64,000 bases of DNA. It comes from Arenicola marina (lineage: Eukaryota; Annelida; Polychaeta; Arenicolidae). Each line of letters starts with the position of its first letter. Position 1 is the first letter of the stretch. Made by a program: the position numbers and the translations under genes. Positions 13,181-27,400 of this stretch are shown here, one piece after another. Under the pieces are notes generated by a model. The model was not told the origin of the DNA. It searched no databases and saw nothing but the letters and a program-made list of their open reading frames with translations. The stretch spans positions 16,827,088 through 16,891,087 of the forward strand of contig OZ025249.1 of the NCBI GenBank assembly GCA_964019135.1, given 5' to 3'.

Positions 13181-15415
13181 GTTATTTGTTGGTTCATCAG
13201 CGAGATTGAGACCATGGAAACTGATCCTCATCGGCTTTCTTTGGCCAGTGGCTGTTATTCCCTTTCCATAAGGATTTGCTTTCATTTAACTTGGCTATTT
13301 ATCGTGTATTATTTTAAGTAATATAAATATAAGCATTTCTTGCACAATTCACGATATGTTTATCAGATTTTTCACACAGCAGTAGCCACCCAGGGAAATC
13401 TGTTTTAAATGAAAATAATTTTTTATTTCGGCTGTATTGTATAAATACAAATGCATAGTGTGTAATAAATCAGTCATTGCTTTTAAAAGGACACGCTATG
13501 GCTGAACACGTATTTTATTTAGAATATCTAATTTTAAGTGAGACGGAATAACATGTTATTTATGTTTGGGGGGATGGATGGCAGTGTCTCCCAGTCCCAG
13601 GCCTTCACTAATAAAACCTGACAAAACTTGGCGGTCTGCATGAGTACGTTTATTATGAAAATTCTGAGATATAGCTAACAACTTTATAAGTTATGGTTAG
13701 GGCAGAACGTATTTGTAGTGATTACATTTTCGAAACATTTGAAACCATTTTATAAAAGAAAAAATGGGTTGGATCTGAAACTGGGAATAATGTGAAATTA
13801 TTTTATAAAAGAAAAAATGTGGTCGATCTGAAACTGGGAACAAACAAGTGCGCGGTGAAAGTACTCGATTAAATCGCTGTTTTCGGTGTTTGGACGTTTT
13901 TGCTCTATTTGCTGAAAGACTGTTTTGGTTAGAACTTTAAAGTTAATAGCGCATTGCGTTTAATCCTACCAAGTAAAAACTTTCGTGGTTATTTTGAAAT
14001 AGACCCTTGTGTATTTTCAAAGTTACGCTCTTACTAACTTTCGTAGCATCTCCATCAAAGCCGCAATATATCCTACTTTCATCTATTATCGCCCTCCTTT
14101 TGTTTGATCCGGCCGGCCGATTCACAGGCGCCGTAAATTAGCGGGGGGAAGGGAGACATCCGCACTCCTGTAAAGTGCGAATGTCCTCCCCCCTCCCCCG
14201 CTGAGTTACTGCGCTTTAGAGAGACTCGACAAGGGGTTAGTTTATTGACGAATCAGTATAGACAGCCCATTTGTTGACATCAATGAAAGTAAACAGATTT
14301 TGTTTGCTCTATTTACACTGATTTATTACCTGCAGATCTGAGTCTTTTCTTTTTCAGCTAAAATGGTCCCTAAGATTTTACCGCCAGGCGTTAATGCTAG
14401 GATATTGCACTGAGATATGCCTGGCAAAGATCCATTAATCTGAGACAGAAAGCGCGATTTAAAAAAATGTTTTTACGATTGGTCGAGAGGTATTTTGAGA
14501 GGATTGAATGTAATTGGATGATCGTGTGCGCATATGCGAGAGGGCGCGTGAGAGAGGTTTGGTTGATGATTTGAGAGTGTGAGGATGGTGCCGGAATAAG
14601 AAGTGAAACAGATTGATAATGCCTTTCAGGGATTAATTAAACAATGCAGGTTTATGATTTATATTAGATATCTTATGCACCTTGCATATTATTTTACTTA
14701 CTGTGTCTCAGTGCAATGCCCCAGCATTGTAACCTGCCGATACAACATCGAAAAATTTACTTATGGTGTAGGTACTCTAAAGACGAAATAGCTGAAAACA
14801 TGAAAATACTCTAGCAATTAGTTTACAATCAGCCATCTTAGTTTTGTAGGTGTAATTCCTGTTAATGGGTAAGGCTATCCATATTTAGATATTGACTGTA
14901 GATAATTAAAGATCTTTAACAAGTTCTTGAAAGCTGGGGTAGAGTTCTAATTGACAAAGCTCTGAATAGAATTAACTACCTAAATATCCTTCTGGGCTTG
15001 ATCGTTACCCTGTTTATTGTTTAGCATGCTGTCATAAAGGCTGATCTATCCATGCCTTTATTTGGTATTGCTGCTTGACTATTCTAAAATGGTATAGATA
15101 ATTCCATGTTGTTACACCAAAATCGATTGCACCAGTTTAGGTTATGTGTCTAAATTGAAAACTTTACTTCAATGATTAATACATGTGCTATGTGTGTAAA
15201 ATGAATATTCCAGTTCCACACATTTTTAATGTAAAGAATCAGAAAATAAATATATGAAGATCAATTGTAAATTTAAAACTCGTGTATCCAGTACTAGTAT
15301 GAGAAGTAAGGCAAATGTATCAAACAAAGTCTAAATATATATCTTTTTATATCAGAATAGGTGATGTGTGTCCATTTTGAATACAAAGTGATACAATATT
15401 GATGATTACATCAAG
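13181..15415. other. Spacer between Gypsy element and IPO13
   Basis: This is 2.2 kb of AT-rich DNA without a convincing gene. It holds a two-copy tandem duplication near 13745-13850 built on TTTTATAAAAGAAAAAATG, a long GC-rich hairpin (14127-14214), and then the presumed promoter and 5' UTR of IPO13. A TGA in frame with the IPO13 start lies about 30 bases upstream of it. No TATA box or first non-coding exon could be set with confidence. Confidence 0.5.
14127..14214. repeat. Long imperfect hairpin
   Basis: A left arm at 14127-14166 (GGCGCC..., ending CATCCGCACT) pairs with a right arm at 14174-14214 (starting AGTGCGAATG) around a 7-base loop. The arms are about 40 bases, GC-rich, with few mismatches and a G-run against a C-run. 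It may be a small foldback transposon or a structured element near the IPO13 5' region; no target duplication was identified. Confidence 0.7.
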
Positions 15416-18400
15416 ATGGAGGAGCATTACACTGCTGACAAAGTTGAAACAGTAAGTTTTGTGGCATCTTTTGACAGGAGTTCTCTTCTGTGGATCATTT
15501 AACTAAGATTTACTAGCTTATAACTGTATCTTTTACATAATTTAATAATTTAACCACAGATCAGTTTACGAGCAATGGAAATAAGCATTATACTATGATT
15601 ATAGAGATTGCATCTTTGTGCAATTTGTTTTCCATCAATGTTATTCAAAAATATGTTTGCCTATGTTTATGATAAATTCAACATTTTATTTCTCTTCAGG
15701 TCAGCAATTTTTTTTTTTTATTTTCCGAGCAAAAGTTATGAGATCTTAGTGAAATGACCCCCTGACTATGAAAGAGTGACACTGTTGCAGCACTGATTAT
15801 AGTAGCTGTGAAAATATTACAATTTTCAGTAGCTGTGGTTCTACAGTTTACAGTTGCTGTGAAAGTATTACAGTCTAAAGTAGCTGTGAAAGTTTCATTA
15901 CAGAAAAGCGTGTAGTCGGTCGAAAATTGTTTTTATTATAGGCTGCTCTGCAGTTTTATCACAACCCAGGCTGCAACCAAGTGCTTAATAAATGGCTGAC
16001 TGAAGCTCAGCTGTCACAACAGGCATGGACGTTCTGCTGGCAACTACTTCAAAAAGACAAGGTATGTAATATCAAAACATGTTGCCTAAGTTATGAATGA
16101 TGGTTGAATGATCGCATGGGGTTACATTGTAAATGTAATTGATTCCAAATACTTGAATTTGAAGATATTGATTACCTGAAATATGAAAGTAATCGTTACA
16201 TCCTCATTACAGGCTGTGTCATAAATGAAGCTATATTGCTATACATGTAACACAAGCATATACATTGTCACATACTCTTGGCTGTGGCCCATTGTGACAT
16301 CAGATATGTGATAGCCCTCCCACGCTCTAAGCCACTAATATTTGTTAGAGAAATCCAGTGCTACATCGAGTCCTGCCCTAACTCAGCATTAGGAGGACTA
16401 ACAAACATCGGCACTTGCATTAGGTTGATACCCAACCTAATCCTATGTCGATATAGATCAGGTCCCCTTATTTAATCATGCATTACAGACGCCAGGATGA
16501 TTTTTTGTTTGAATTATACTCAACTAGACATGAAGCCCCCTTTGTTTGTTGAAATACGACCATTGGTATTCTACCAATGCTGATGTAAATGTTATCAGAC
16601 ATTGATATCAGTGGTGTATATGCAATTACGTTTAAGTCACCAATATGTGTTTTCAGACTGCAGAAGTCCAATTTTTTGGTGCGAATTGCTTACATTGGAA
16701 AATAGCCAAATGTTGGTAAGTTGATAAAGTTATTGTCTCATTAACACTGCTGAATAAACCGATATGCTCTTGTCAATATGGGACCAATTGATTTGCGTTA
16801 TGTAGATTTATATACATGCATATAGAACATGCTCTTGCGCAAAATATTTTGATATAGATCAAAGATTGGGACATTTTTACCGATATCTTACTATCTTTGC
16901 AGGAATGAATACCCCATTGAACAGCTGGCAGCCCTGAAGGATCAGCTTTTTCACCATATCTTTCAATATGTTTCGGGCCCTAAGGTTGTTCTTACGAGGT
17001 TATGTGTATCAGTAAGTAACTTGATTCATACATTATGAGTGGTAGTTGTCTTCCTTATTCTGTGCAAACCGAGAGTACGAACCTGTGAATAAGATGCCCT
17101 AATTAAGTCATTAGCATACCTGAACTTTCTACATAATATTCTGACGTGTTTCCTGGGTTTAAGGTTTATATAAGACCTATGTGACTTTATAAATGACATC
17201 CGCCTGTGGATGGAGATGGCTAAAAGACATGTGGTTTTCGCAGGTGGCGGCGCTCGTCCTACACACGATTCCTGACTGTTGGCCAGATGCTATTCTCGAT
17301 TTGGTGTCCACGTTCCAGTCGAGTAACCTAGCGTCAATAAATGTACGTGCTCTTATTAGCTCTCCATCAAGGTTTTTATATCCAAGTATGTAATATATTT
17401 ATATGAATACATGTATATTAATGATATTAAACCGATTCCTCACTAGGGGCCCAAATCATGATGAATGCTATGAAAACTGGTTCGTCCAATGTATATCAAT
17501 TTTTCAACGTATTAGCCAGCTTCTGTGGTTAATGGCTTTGCCTGGTATGCATGTAAAAACTCCCGAGAAAATATTTTGCGAAATAAGGAGCTGGGATTGC
17601 TTCTGTACCGTGTGAACTGTTTTCTGCATGTAAGTCCGTAAGATAAAAAAGAGGAAATGCAATATGGATAGGACAGTTTATGAATTGACATCCTCCTTTT
17701 TCAGCCTGGGCAATTGAAACTTGTCCTGTTGGACATTTTGACTGTGGTCCCTGAGGAGGTAGGCGTTTTGTTGAATGACTTTAAGTTGTTAATCTTTCCT
17801 CCATTTGTTAGGCAACGATAGAATTTCCCGAAACATCAATTACCGGTAGCAATTTTGTGAACTTTTGCAATTTTAAAAACTTCTCATTATTTGTTATGCT
17901 ATAACCAGTAACTTACAATCTTTGCACTTTGCAGTTCCTGGCCCTGTCTTTTAATCCACACAGGAAGAGCCTTGTACGGAACGAACTCCAGAAAGGTTTC
18001 TCTCAAGGTTGGCAAAGCATGATAATCTTTGTTACTAATATACTTGGTATCTCGTTGATTTAATTTGAGCTACAAATGTTTCATTTTTATTTTGTACGTT
18101 TTAAGTAACATGTGGTTTCAAGCTCTACTTTTGAAATCGTTTTTATTCTGAATTACATATGTTATCAGTTGCCCCATTTGTGAACTTGGAACTGCTCTCA
18201 TGCCATGCTTGTTGATGCCCCCAGTTCTTCAGCTGCTGGAGGCGGTCCTGACCACTGGCAGTGAGAGCGGTGCCTACGAACAGGCGCTCAAGTGTCTCTC
18301 CAGCTGGGTGGAGTTCGGAGCGCCCCTAGCGGAGGCTGAGAGAGTGATACACTTGGCTTTTCAGGCGGTACGGAAGGAGGATGTGTTCGGCGCCGCCGTC

Positions 18401-21400
18401 GATGCCATCGCCAGCGTGTTCAGCCATCCCGACAACCACAGGTAGCCAAAAATTCCTCTACTATAGATTATGTTGACGTGGCTACATGGCTAAGTTTGCG
18501 ACGATAGCGCCTCGGCTCTCATTTGGTTAGTGTAAATGCCAAGCTGAAGTATGCGGTTTCAGTTGCAATGCTTTGATCGCAGTGCAGAAAATCACACGTC
18601 TGAAATTATATGTTAGATACTGAAATTGTATGGTCAACTTGGCGTGGAGTAAAATCGATTTCTGGTAAACTTATAAGAAAATTTTACATGTTTTTTAATG
18701 TAAAGTTAATGCGCCGTATTTGTCCGGTATGACAGGTTTCCCCAGACCGTACAAAAGCTCTTGGAGGAGACACTACAGCTGCGAGGTCTATTCGAGAAAT
18801 CTCTACACGAACGTGATATCGTGAGTAATGTCAGCCCCCATATTATGAGAATATAGGAAAGTAATAAAATATTAATATTTATTTATCTGAATGGTTGTTC
18901 TATCACATATGCCATCCATGAACAAGGCATTTGTGGCATTCCAGTGAGTTGTATGTAATAAACGAATAAATGTTGTTCCAGTTGGTAAATGATATACGCA
19001 TAGTAGCATATATCGTAACATATTGAATCATGGTCAAGTCCAAACAAAATGATTATTCTAGTGGCTCGATAAATAAGAATTATTATATCATACTTGTATT
19101 TTAAGCCATGTAACCCTCAACGATTATTAGAGTCAACTGAAAATCATTATAGTATTTTGAATGTAAAAGTGACGCTGAAGAAAATAATGCGAGCATGCCA
19201 TTGTGATTGATTGACAGGATACTTGTCAAGGCCTTTGTAAGCTGATTGTTACGGCAGCCGATCAAAACATCCATCTGCTGGTGACCTCCAGTCAAGGTCA
19301 CGCCAGCCAGAGACACGTGGCTTTGGGTCTCATACATTTCGTTTTGGTGAGTGACCAGACACTGCCCGGCAATATAAAGCTGTGTGCTAGGGAAAAGACC
19401 AGACACTGCCCGGCAATATAAAGCTGTGTGCTAGGGAAATGACCAGACACTGCCCGGCAATATAAAGCTGTGTGCTAGGGAATTGACTAGACACTGCCCG
19501 GCAATATAAAGCTGTGTGGTAGGGAAGATTTATTTCTGTATGAGGAGTAAAGATATAGTAAAGATATCTATATATGAATAGTAAAGAGGTGCGAAAGCTG
19601 ATCCAATTTCAAACTTTCTGAATATATATCATATACACACACAGTAATGATCATGGACGGAGTGGTGTTTTAGGCTATTGTTGTGCACACACGGGCTAAC
19701 CCAGTAGTAATACTATATTATACCTACCAGTCCCATTGCTGTCCTGTCCTCCGTAACGCACTAAGCTGTGGTATGTTCCGCGCAGGCGTGCACTGGTGTC
19801 CCCGGGCACTTCCCTGTGGATGAGTGCTGCAGCGACCTGTCCTTCGGCTTCTGGTACAACTTCCAGGTCAGCAAACCACAATCCATTCACTGCGTTATAC
19901 ATTAACTCCGAGTAATAACTGAATTCAGGGGTATCGAATAAATGTGTGCCCAACGAAAGTTAATAAGAATCGTTATGTGCCAATTGTGACTCGTATCATC
20001 AAGATCAATGGAATTTATATGCTTCTTGAATCGTCAATAATTAGAATAGAGTCTAGTCTAGAGAATAAGTTGTAACGCCGAATACACAGCTTAACATATC
20101 GTTATTAATACTATTTCACACCATTGCTGCAGGATGATATCATTGCGACTGACCCTGAGCCGTACGCCCAACTGAAGGATCTCTACAGCCCAGTGTACAT
20201 GCAACTCGTTAACATCTTGTTGGGAAAAGTCAAATACCCGGAGGATGTTCAATACAGCACTTGGTCGGCAGGTGAATGTGTCAATAAGTAAAGGATTGCG
20301 GCACGTACGCATTGGCCAATATGTATTGTATTAATCTATAAAAAGAGTTACTGTCATAATTTTTACTTTTTAATATGCGGTATCGAACTATCAGAGGTGT
20401 TGTTAGTTTAGTTTGCTGGATCAAAGTATCAAAGGTGTTGATATATAACGAGGACTATCAAGCCGGACTAATATAACAAGACTTGAAATCAGTAAGTACT
20501 AAAGCAAAGCCGTCGTTTTCTTTTAAACAGAGGAAAAGGAGTCTTTCCGTTGTTATCGACAAGATATTGCGGACACTTTGGTAAGTGCAAGTGGTATGAG
20601 GTGATTTTTTTACATTATTTATTTCTGTGAACCATGTGGCATGACAAAACAGTTGCGAAATGACATGTGTTTAGTGTCGGTATTTGTACCTGTTTGAATG
20701 TACCTTTAATAATAATAATAACATTTGTTTCTATCGCATATATTCGCCCTATTTGATTATGTTTTTACGAGACTTGTTGAGGTTTGGTTCGTCTCGACAG
20801 ATGTATCGATTTGAAAAGGGACCAAACTATACCATATACGTTCTCTTCCGTCGCAGACATGGATGGTAAATTCAGAAACCATTTCATTAGTTATGGCACA
20901 ACTGGTTGATTTGGGTCCATTCTACTATTTCAGATGTATGCTTACAACTTCCTGCATGAGACTCTGTTGGCGAACTTATGCCAATTATTTGCTGGTATCC
21001 TGGAGCGGTCTCAAATGGAAGCGGTCAACTGGCAGGTACGTAACTACCGGCGACTTCAAGTCTTATGTGTCTCATCTACCCACGTGCATCACTTGTCCAG
21101 CGTTTTGGGAGCCTCTCTAGCTCCATTGGTACCGGTAAGTAGGCTGAGCTGCAGATCAAGCGGTCGGGGGTTTGAACCCCGGTAATTGCAACTAGGGCAT
21201 GTCTCATCCAACCCTGGGAGGTTACGTGGCTCAATTTAGTCTTCATGTGCATAAAAGCGGCGTGAAACACCAATATTTCTTTCCAACTTCTAATTTATGA
21301 AGAATTGTAGGTTACCTCTACCTTTTCATAAAAATCCCAGTGAAAAGATGTACGTGTATAAACCCAGGCAATAAATCATTCGTTCATGTTGCAGTTATTG

Positions 21401-24400
21401 TAATACCGCATATTTCTTCCAGGACATCGAAGCAGTTTTATTCTCGTTAGCGTCCGTATCAGAGAGTGTAGACCCAGAGGAATTCGTTTACCTGCCGTCT
21501 GTCTTCAAAATGCTCAACAAGGTGCCCGGCTCCAACTTCTATGTGGTGTCCCAAGCGCTCCATTTGATAGGTATGATTTTGTTGCCATGTGTATCCAGAT
21601 CTGTTTCTTTAATTAAAGGGCAGCCATAGCGTTCTCAAGCGAGACCCTGGGAGCGCTCGCCTCTTAATCGAGTACCATTAGCAGACCCTATGAGTACTCT
21701 CACGTTAAGCGAGTACAATAAGCAGATCCTAGAAGCACTCGCCCGGCGTGTAGAACGACGATTTCTGCCGACGAGATTGAAAAAAACATTCTGTGAAATA
21801 TTTGTATGCTATTTTATTTTGCTCTACGGAGATTAATAACAAATATAAATTCTCGAGGGGTATGGCATAGAATATGTAAAATTAATTACCTTACCTAAAT
21901 TTAGTATACGACAATGCTTATTCACTGGCGCCTCATAATAGAATAATACAAACGCGAAATCGTCCTTAACGCTAGATGCAGACTACAGATTATACACTTT
22001 CTACGAGGTATATAATTTGCATATTTGTTCATTAAACTGTTAAAAAAATACGCAGCTTGAATCGATGCTTTACACGTGCATACCCATTGTGTTTGTAATG
22101 TGGCCTGGGTCTCTGATCATCGCGAGTATTTCGGTTGCAGGCTCTTACGCGGAGTGGATCAATAACCACCCGGACGCCCTGTCCAGCGTGGTACCCCTGC
22201 TGCTCCAGGGCATCAAGGAACCCCCGCTGGCACAGGCGGCATCCATGTCACTCAAGGAAGTCGTGCGCGAGAACCAAGAACACATCAGGCCGTTCGCCGC
22301 AGATATCCTCACCACGACTAGAGTAAGTGTTAACCTGCCATCCCGGGCCTGTTTGATGATTCGTTATTTTATATTTCTAGTGGATTGGTTGCTTTATTGC
22401 ACGACATTCGTGTAGTTATAAGGTGTTAGTTTATACAATACGATTCCTGATATAATGCGCACATTGTCACATGTATCTATATGTACATATTGCAGGAACC
22501 AGTACATTCAAGTTTTAAAACGAGTACTTGTATGTGGCTGTTTTTATGCCATTTTCGTTCTTTACTTCAGGAAGTACTAGAGACGAAGAATCTCAAGGTA
22601 AATCATGATTTTATTGAGAAGTTTTTTTTTTAAAGATTGTCAGGTGTCTTTTCTTTATTATTATCACTGTATGGATCGCTGGCTGGTTTGTATGCATGTT
22701 GAAATATACATAAAGCAGAGTTCTTGAGACACAAATTACGCTTTTTGTTTACACCTGTCGTCTGCTCCACCCTATCTTCTGCCCCTATTGTCTGCCCCAC
22801 CCTATCTTCTGCTCCACCCTGTCGTCTGCTCCACCCTATCGTCTGCTCCACCCTATCGTCTGCTCCACCTTATCGTCTGCTCCACCCTATCGCCTGCTCC
22901 ACCCTGTCGTCTGGTCCACCCTATCGTCTGCTCAACCCTATCGCCTGCTCCACCCTGTCGTCTGGTCCACCCTATTGTCTATTCCACCCTGTCATCTGCT
23001 CCACTCTATCGTCTGCTCCACCCTATCATCAGCTCCACTCTATCGTCTGCTCCACCCTGTCGTCTGCTTCACCCTATCATCTGCTCCACCCTATCGTCTG
23101 CTCCACCCTGTCATCTGCTCCACCCTATCGTCTGCTCCACTCTATCCTCTGCTCCACCCTATCGTCTCCTCCACCCTATCGTATGCTCCCTCTTATCGTC
23201 TGCTCCATCCTATCGTCTGCTCCACCCTATTGTCTGCTCCACCCTGTCGTCTGCTCCACCCTATCGTCTGCTCCACCCTATCGTCTGCTCCACCCGATCG
23301 TCTGCTCCACCCTGTCTTCTGCTCCACCCTATCGTCTGCTCCACCCGATTGTCTGCTCCCTCCTATCGTCTGCTCCACCCTATCGTCTGCTCCACCCTGT
23401 CGTCTGCTCTACCCTGTCGTCTGCTCCACCCTGTCGTCTGCTCCACCCTGTCGTCTGCTCCACCCTATTGTCTGCTCCCTCCTATCGTCTGCTCCACCCT
23501 ATCGTCTGCTCCACCCTGTCGTCTGCTCTACCCTGTCGTCTGCTCTACCCTATCATCTTCTTCACCCTATCGTCTGCTCCACCCTATCATCTTCTTCACC
23601 CTATCATCTGCTCCACCCTATCGTCTGCCCCACCCTATCGTCTGCTTCACCCTATCGTCTGCCCCACCCTATCGTCTGCTCCACCCTGTCGTCTGCTCCA
23701 CCCTATCATCTGCCCAACCCTATCGTCTGCTCCACACCATCGTCTGCTCCACCCTGTCGTCTGCTCTACCCTATCGTCTGCTTCACCCTGTCGTCTGCTC
23801 CACCCTATCGTCTGTTCCACCCTATCATCTGCTCCACCCTATCGTCTGCTCCACCCTTTCATCTGCTCTACCCTGTCGTCTGCTCCACCCTATCGTCTGT
23901 TCCACCCTATCATCTGCTCCACCCTATCGTCTGCTCCACTCTATCGTCTGCTCCATCCTATGGTCTGCTCCACCCTATCGTCTGCTCCACCCCATCGTCT
24001 GCTCTACCCTGTTGTCTGCTCTACCCTGTTGTTTGATTCACCCTCTTGTCTGCTCCACCCTATCGTCTGCTCCACCTTGTTGTCTGCTCCACCCTATCGT
24101 CTGATCTACCCTGTTGTCTGCTCCACTCTGTTGTCAGCTCCACTCTATCGTTTGCTTCACCCTATGGTCTGCTCTACCCTGTCGTTTGCTCTACCCAATC
24201 GTCTGCTCCATCTCATCGTCTGCTCCACCCTATCGTCTGCCCCACCCTATCGTCTGCTCCACCCTGTCGTCTGCTCTCCCCTGTCGTCTGCTCTACCCTG
24301 TCGTCTGCTCCACCCTGTCGTCTGCTCCACCCTGTCGTCTGCTCCACCCTATCGTCTGCTCCAACCTGTCGTCTGCTCTCCCCTGTCGTCTGCTCTACCC

Positions 24401-27400
24401 TGTCGTCTGCTTCACCCTGTCGTCTGCTCCACCCTATCGTCTGCTCCACCCTGTCGTCTGCTCTCCCCTGTCGTCTACTCTACCCTGTCGTCTGCTCCAC
24501 CCTGTCGTCTGCTCTTCCCTGTCGTCTGCTCTACCCTGTCGTCTGCTCTACCCAGTCGTCTGCTCCACCCTGTCGTATCAGTCCTCTACAACGTTGTGAA
24601 TGCCTCACTTGTCGGCTTTGCTGCAGGCGCGGGACACCGTGCGTCTCATGTCCTGTCTGGGGTACGTGCTGGCCATCCTACCGGTCCCTGAGATCATGAA
24701 GTCGCTCTCTGTACTACTGGGACCACACATACAGCAAATGGAGATATTAGCCGACGACAAGGTTTGTTTTACCATAATGTTTTGTTCCCTTATTTTCTTC
24801 TTTCAAATTTCTCTATTTACCGGTAGTTGCCGTATTCACTGCAGTATTTGTGCCGGGTTACTGCAGTATTGTACTGCATGTATTGTTATTCATCAGTGGT
24901 GTTTAGCAATAAATAGCTGTTTTAAGTTACATTTGCGTTGAACCCTATGAGTCATTCCCATTATGCTTAAAGCTAATGAAGTTCCTCCCCTTTTATATTA
25001 ATATGAAGGAAATATGTTTATACTATACTGTTGAATATCGTGCCCTAATGTTGATAACAGATGTAACTTCAACTTGGCGTTGCAGCCTTCCGCGGCAGTG
25101 AAAGCCGGGCTACAACTCAAGATCCAGATGTTGAGCTGGCTCTTCGGGTCTTTGAATGTAAACAAGGAGGTGGAGGGCAGTCAGATTCCCGAAGATGGGT
25201 CAAATGCGGACGCCGGCCCTGTAAGCTCTCGTGCATAGTTTTTTTATGACATTGTGTATAGTAACGTCAGAAATCTCACATTATCTCACCTATCACCTTA
25301 AATGAAAGATTCGGTCCCCGGGCGCCGCAACATTTTTTGACTCGGGTTTAGCTACGATTTGGACAAACACTTCATCTTCTTTCTTGTGTACTATTGACTT
25401 TTGTTTGTATTTTACATATATGGACACTAGTGGTTCATTATTAGCTTAGCCTTTCTCTGCGCAGTGCATGAATTGCGGTTGTAACTTTCCCCTGCCATCC
25501 GCATTTTTTCTCATGGATCGTGTTTTTCAGGTACTTGTCGTCATGAGACAGATGACGCCTGTGTTACGTCATATCCTGCAGCAGTGGATCAGCGACGTCG
25601 ATGTAGTGGAGGTAAATTTAACATTGATTCACGTTTTGCTGTGTCGTCTTGCTTCCCACCATTAAAATTTTTGCTTTGAACTGTAAAACTACAAGGTTGC
25701 CGGATGTCAGGCCTCATGTCGGTCTGGTGGCGTTTTTCAGTCGATAAATAATCGTTTGCTTCAAATATGTGCAGTGTACATTGTACTTTTATGCTATTTT
25801 TACAAACAAATTATATATAAAGAGTGTCTTGTATATATACAGCGCTTGCCTGAACGTTTCTCTGATCATACTTAAATGGCTGCTGAGTTTTTAAGACCTC
25901 ATTATTACTCTTTAAGGACATAAGTGAGCTGTTTCGCAAGGCCATGCGGTCTTCAATGAGTGATATCCACGCTCTGGCCAACGAGTTTGCGCCATTGGTG
26001 ATAGAAATCTACAACACAGTACCTCAGGCTTCCATCCTCGACGTCGCTAAGCAGGTAGACACATAAATCAATATTTATGAAGAGCTCTGTTATGGCTGCC
26101 CTCAAAACTGAATTTCTTTCCCAGTACCGATTTAAAAACGATGCTTATGAAAATCTAATCGGTTTGTGTTTATTATTTTAGACATGCTTTTTATTATATA
26201 TATAATATATATATAACATATGCAATAAATAATATATATATAACATATGCAATAAATAATATATATATTATATAAGTATTCCCGATATAGAAGTTATGGG
26301 TAAGGTCAGTTTGGTAAGAATAACAAATACAACCACAATTTTTTTTTAATTTCCTTCTCCCTCACAAAATATTAAATTGTCATGTATCGTCCTCCTTGCA
26401 GGGTTAGTTATCCCAATGCTACAATTAAGTACACGGAGCTCATCGCAATGAGTTTTACTGACCTAAAAGCAGACACACGTTTCGTTATTTTTTCAGATTC
26501 TCATTCTGATCGCCTCGGACGCCAATCAGCGAGAAGAAGGGCAGAAGTTCTTTGACATTGTAGTCACCCGGACGCTCGTTGTCTTGGAGTCAAGTAAGTG
26601 TAGGATGTCACCAGTAGAGACTACCTCTGGCTGACCAATCCAGATTGTGCGTACATTTCCGCAGGCAGTCGTGGCTATAGCTTTCCTATAATTCACCGGT
26701 AATAATTATCCCTAGCTCCAACCAACAGGTCATGGGTTCTATTTCTGGTATTTGTATCTGGGGCAAGTTTCATCCAACCCCATTCATTACTTCAACAATA
26801 AATGTCTGTTGCAGGCGGTACAGACCAACCAGATCTCGTAGCGGCCTTCCTCGTCCTTCTGTCTCAGGTACGGACACCACTCTTTATCATGAGCCTTGTC
26901 TCTATGCTTAATGCGAAGCTCTCATTCAATCGTGGCTTATTACATTCGGCCTAGGACGTTTCGGCCTAGGACGTTTCGACCAGGTATTTTGTGGAGACAT
27001 AAAATTGGCTTAACACTTGTGATACATAAGTTTAAGTTATACTTGGCCGAAACGTCCGCCCTCCCAAAAATACCTGGCCAAAACGTCCGCCCTCCCACAA
27101 ATACCTAGCCGAAACGTCCTAGGCCGAAACCTCCGCTGGCCGAAACGTCCTACAACCACATATTATATATGGGTCACCCTTGATTGTTGATTACTTTGGG
27201 TGATTTTCTATTTCCGTTTTTACTGTATAATATGTATAATTCAGTAACGAAAGATGTTACAGTTAATGAGATTCTGCATAAGTATGGCGCGAGAGATACC
27301 TGACCTAAAATTTGTTGTATAGATGTTGAAGAAGAACAAAGACTTGCTGCGCAGCGAGACGTGTAACATTGTGGGACTGTTTCATGCAGGTGAGTGACTT

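Noticed and set aside
22724-24699. Open frames of up to 655 codons on the plus strand between two IPO13 exons, reading as repeats of RLLHPIVCSTLSSAPPY
   Set aside because: All three frames are open because of the 17-bp minisatellite. There is no start context, no known domain, and the IPO13 frame splices cleanly around it.
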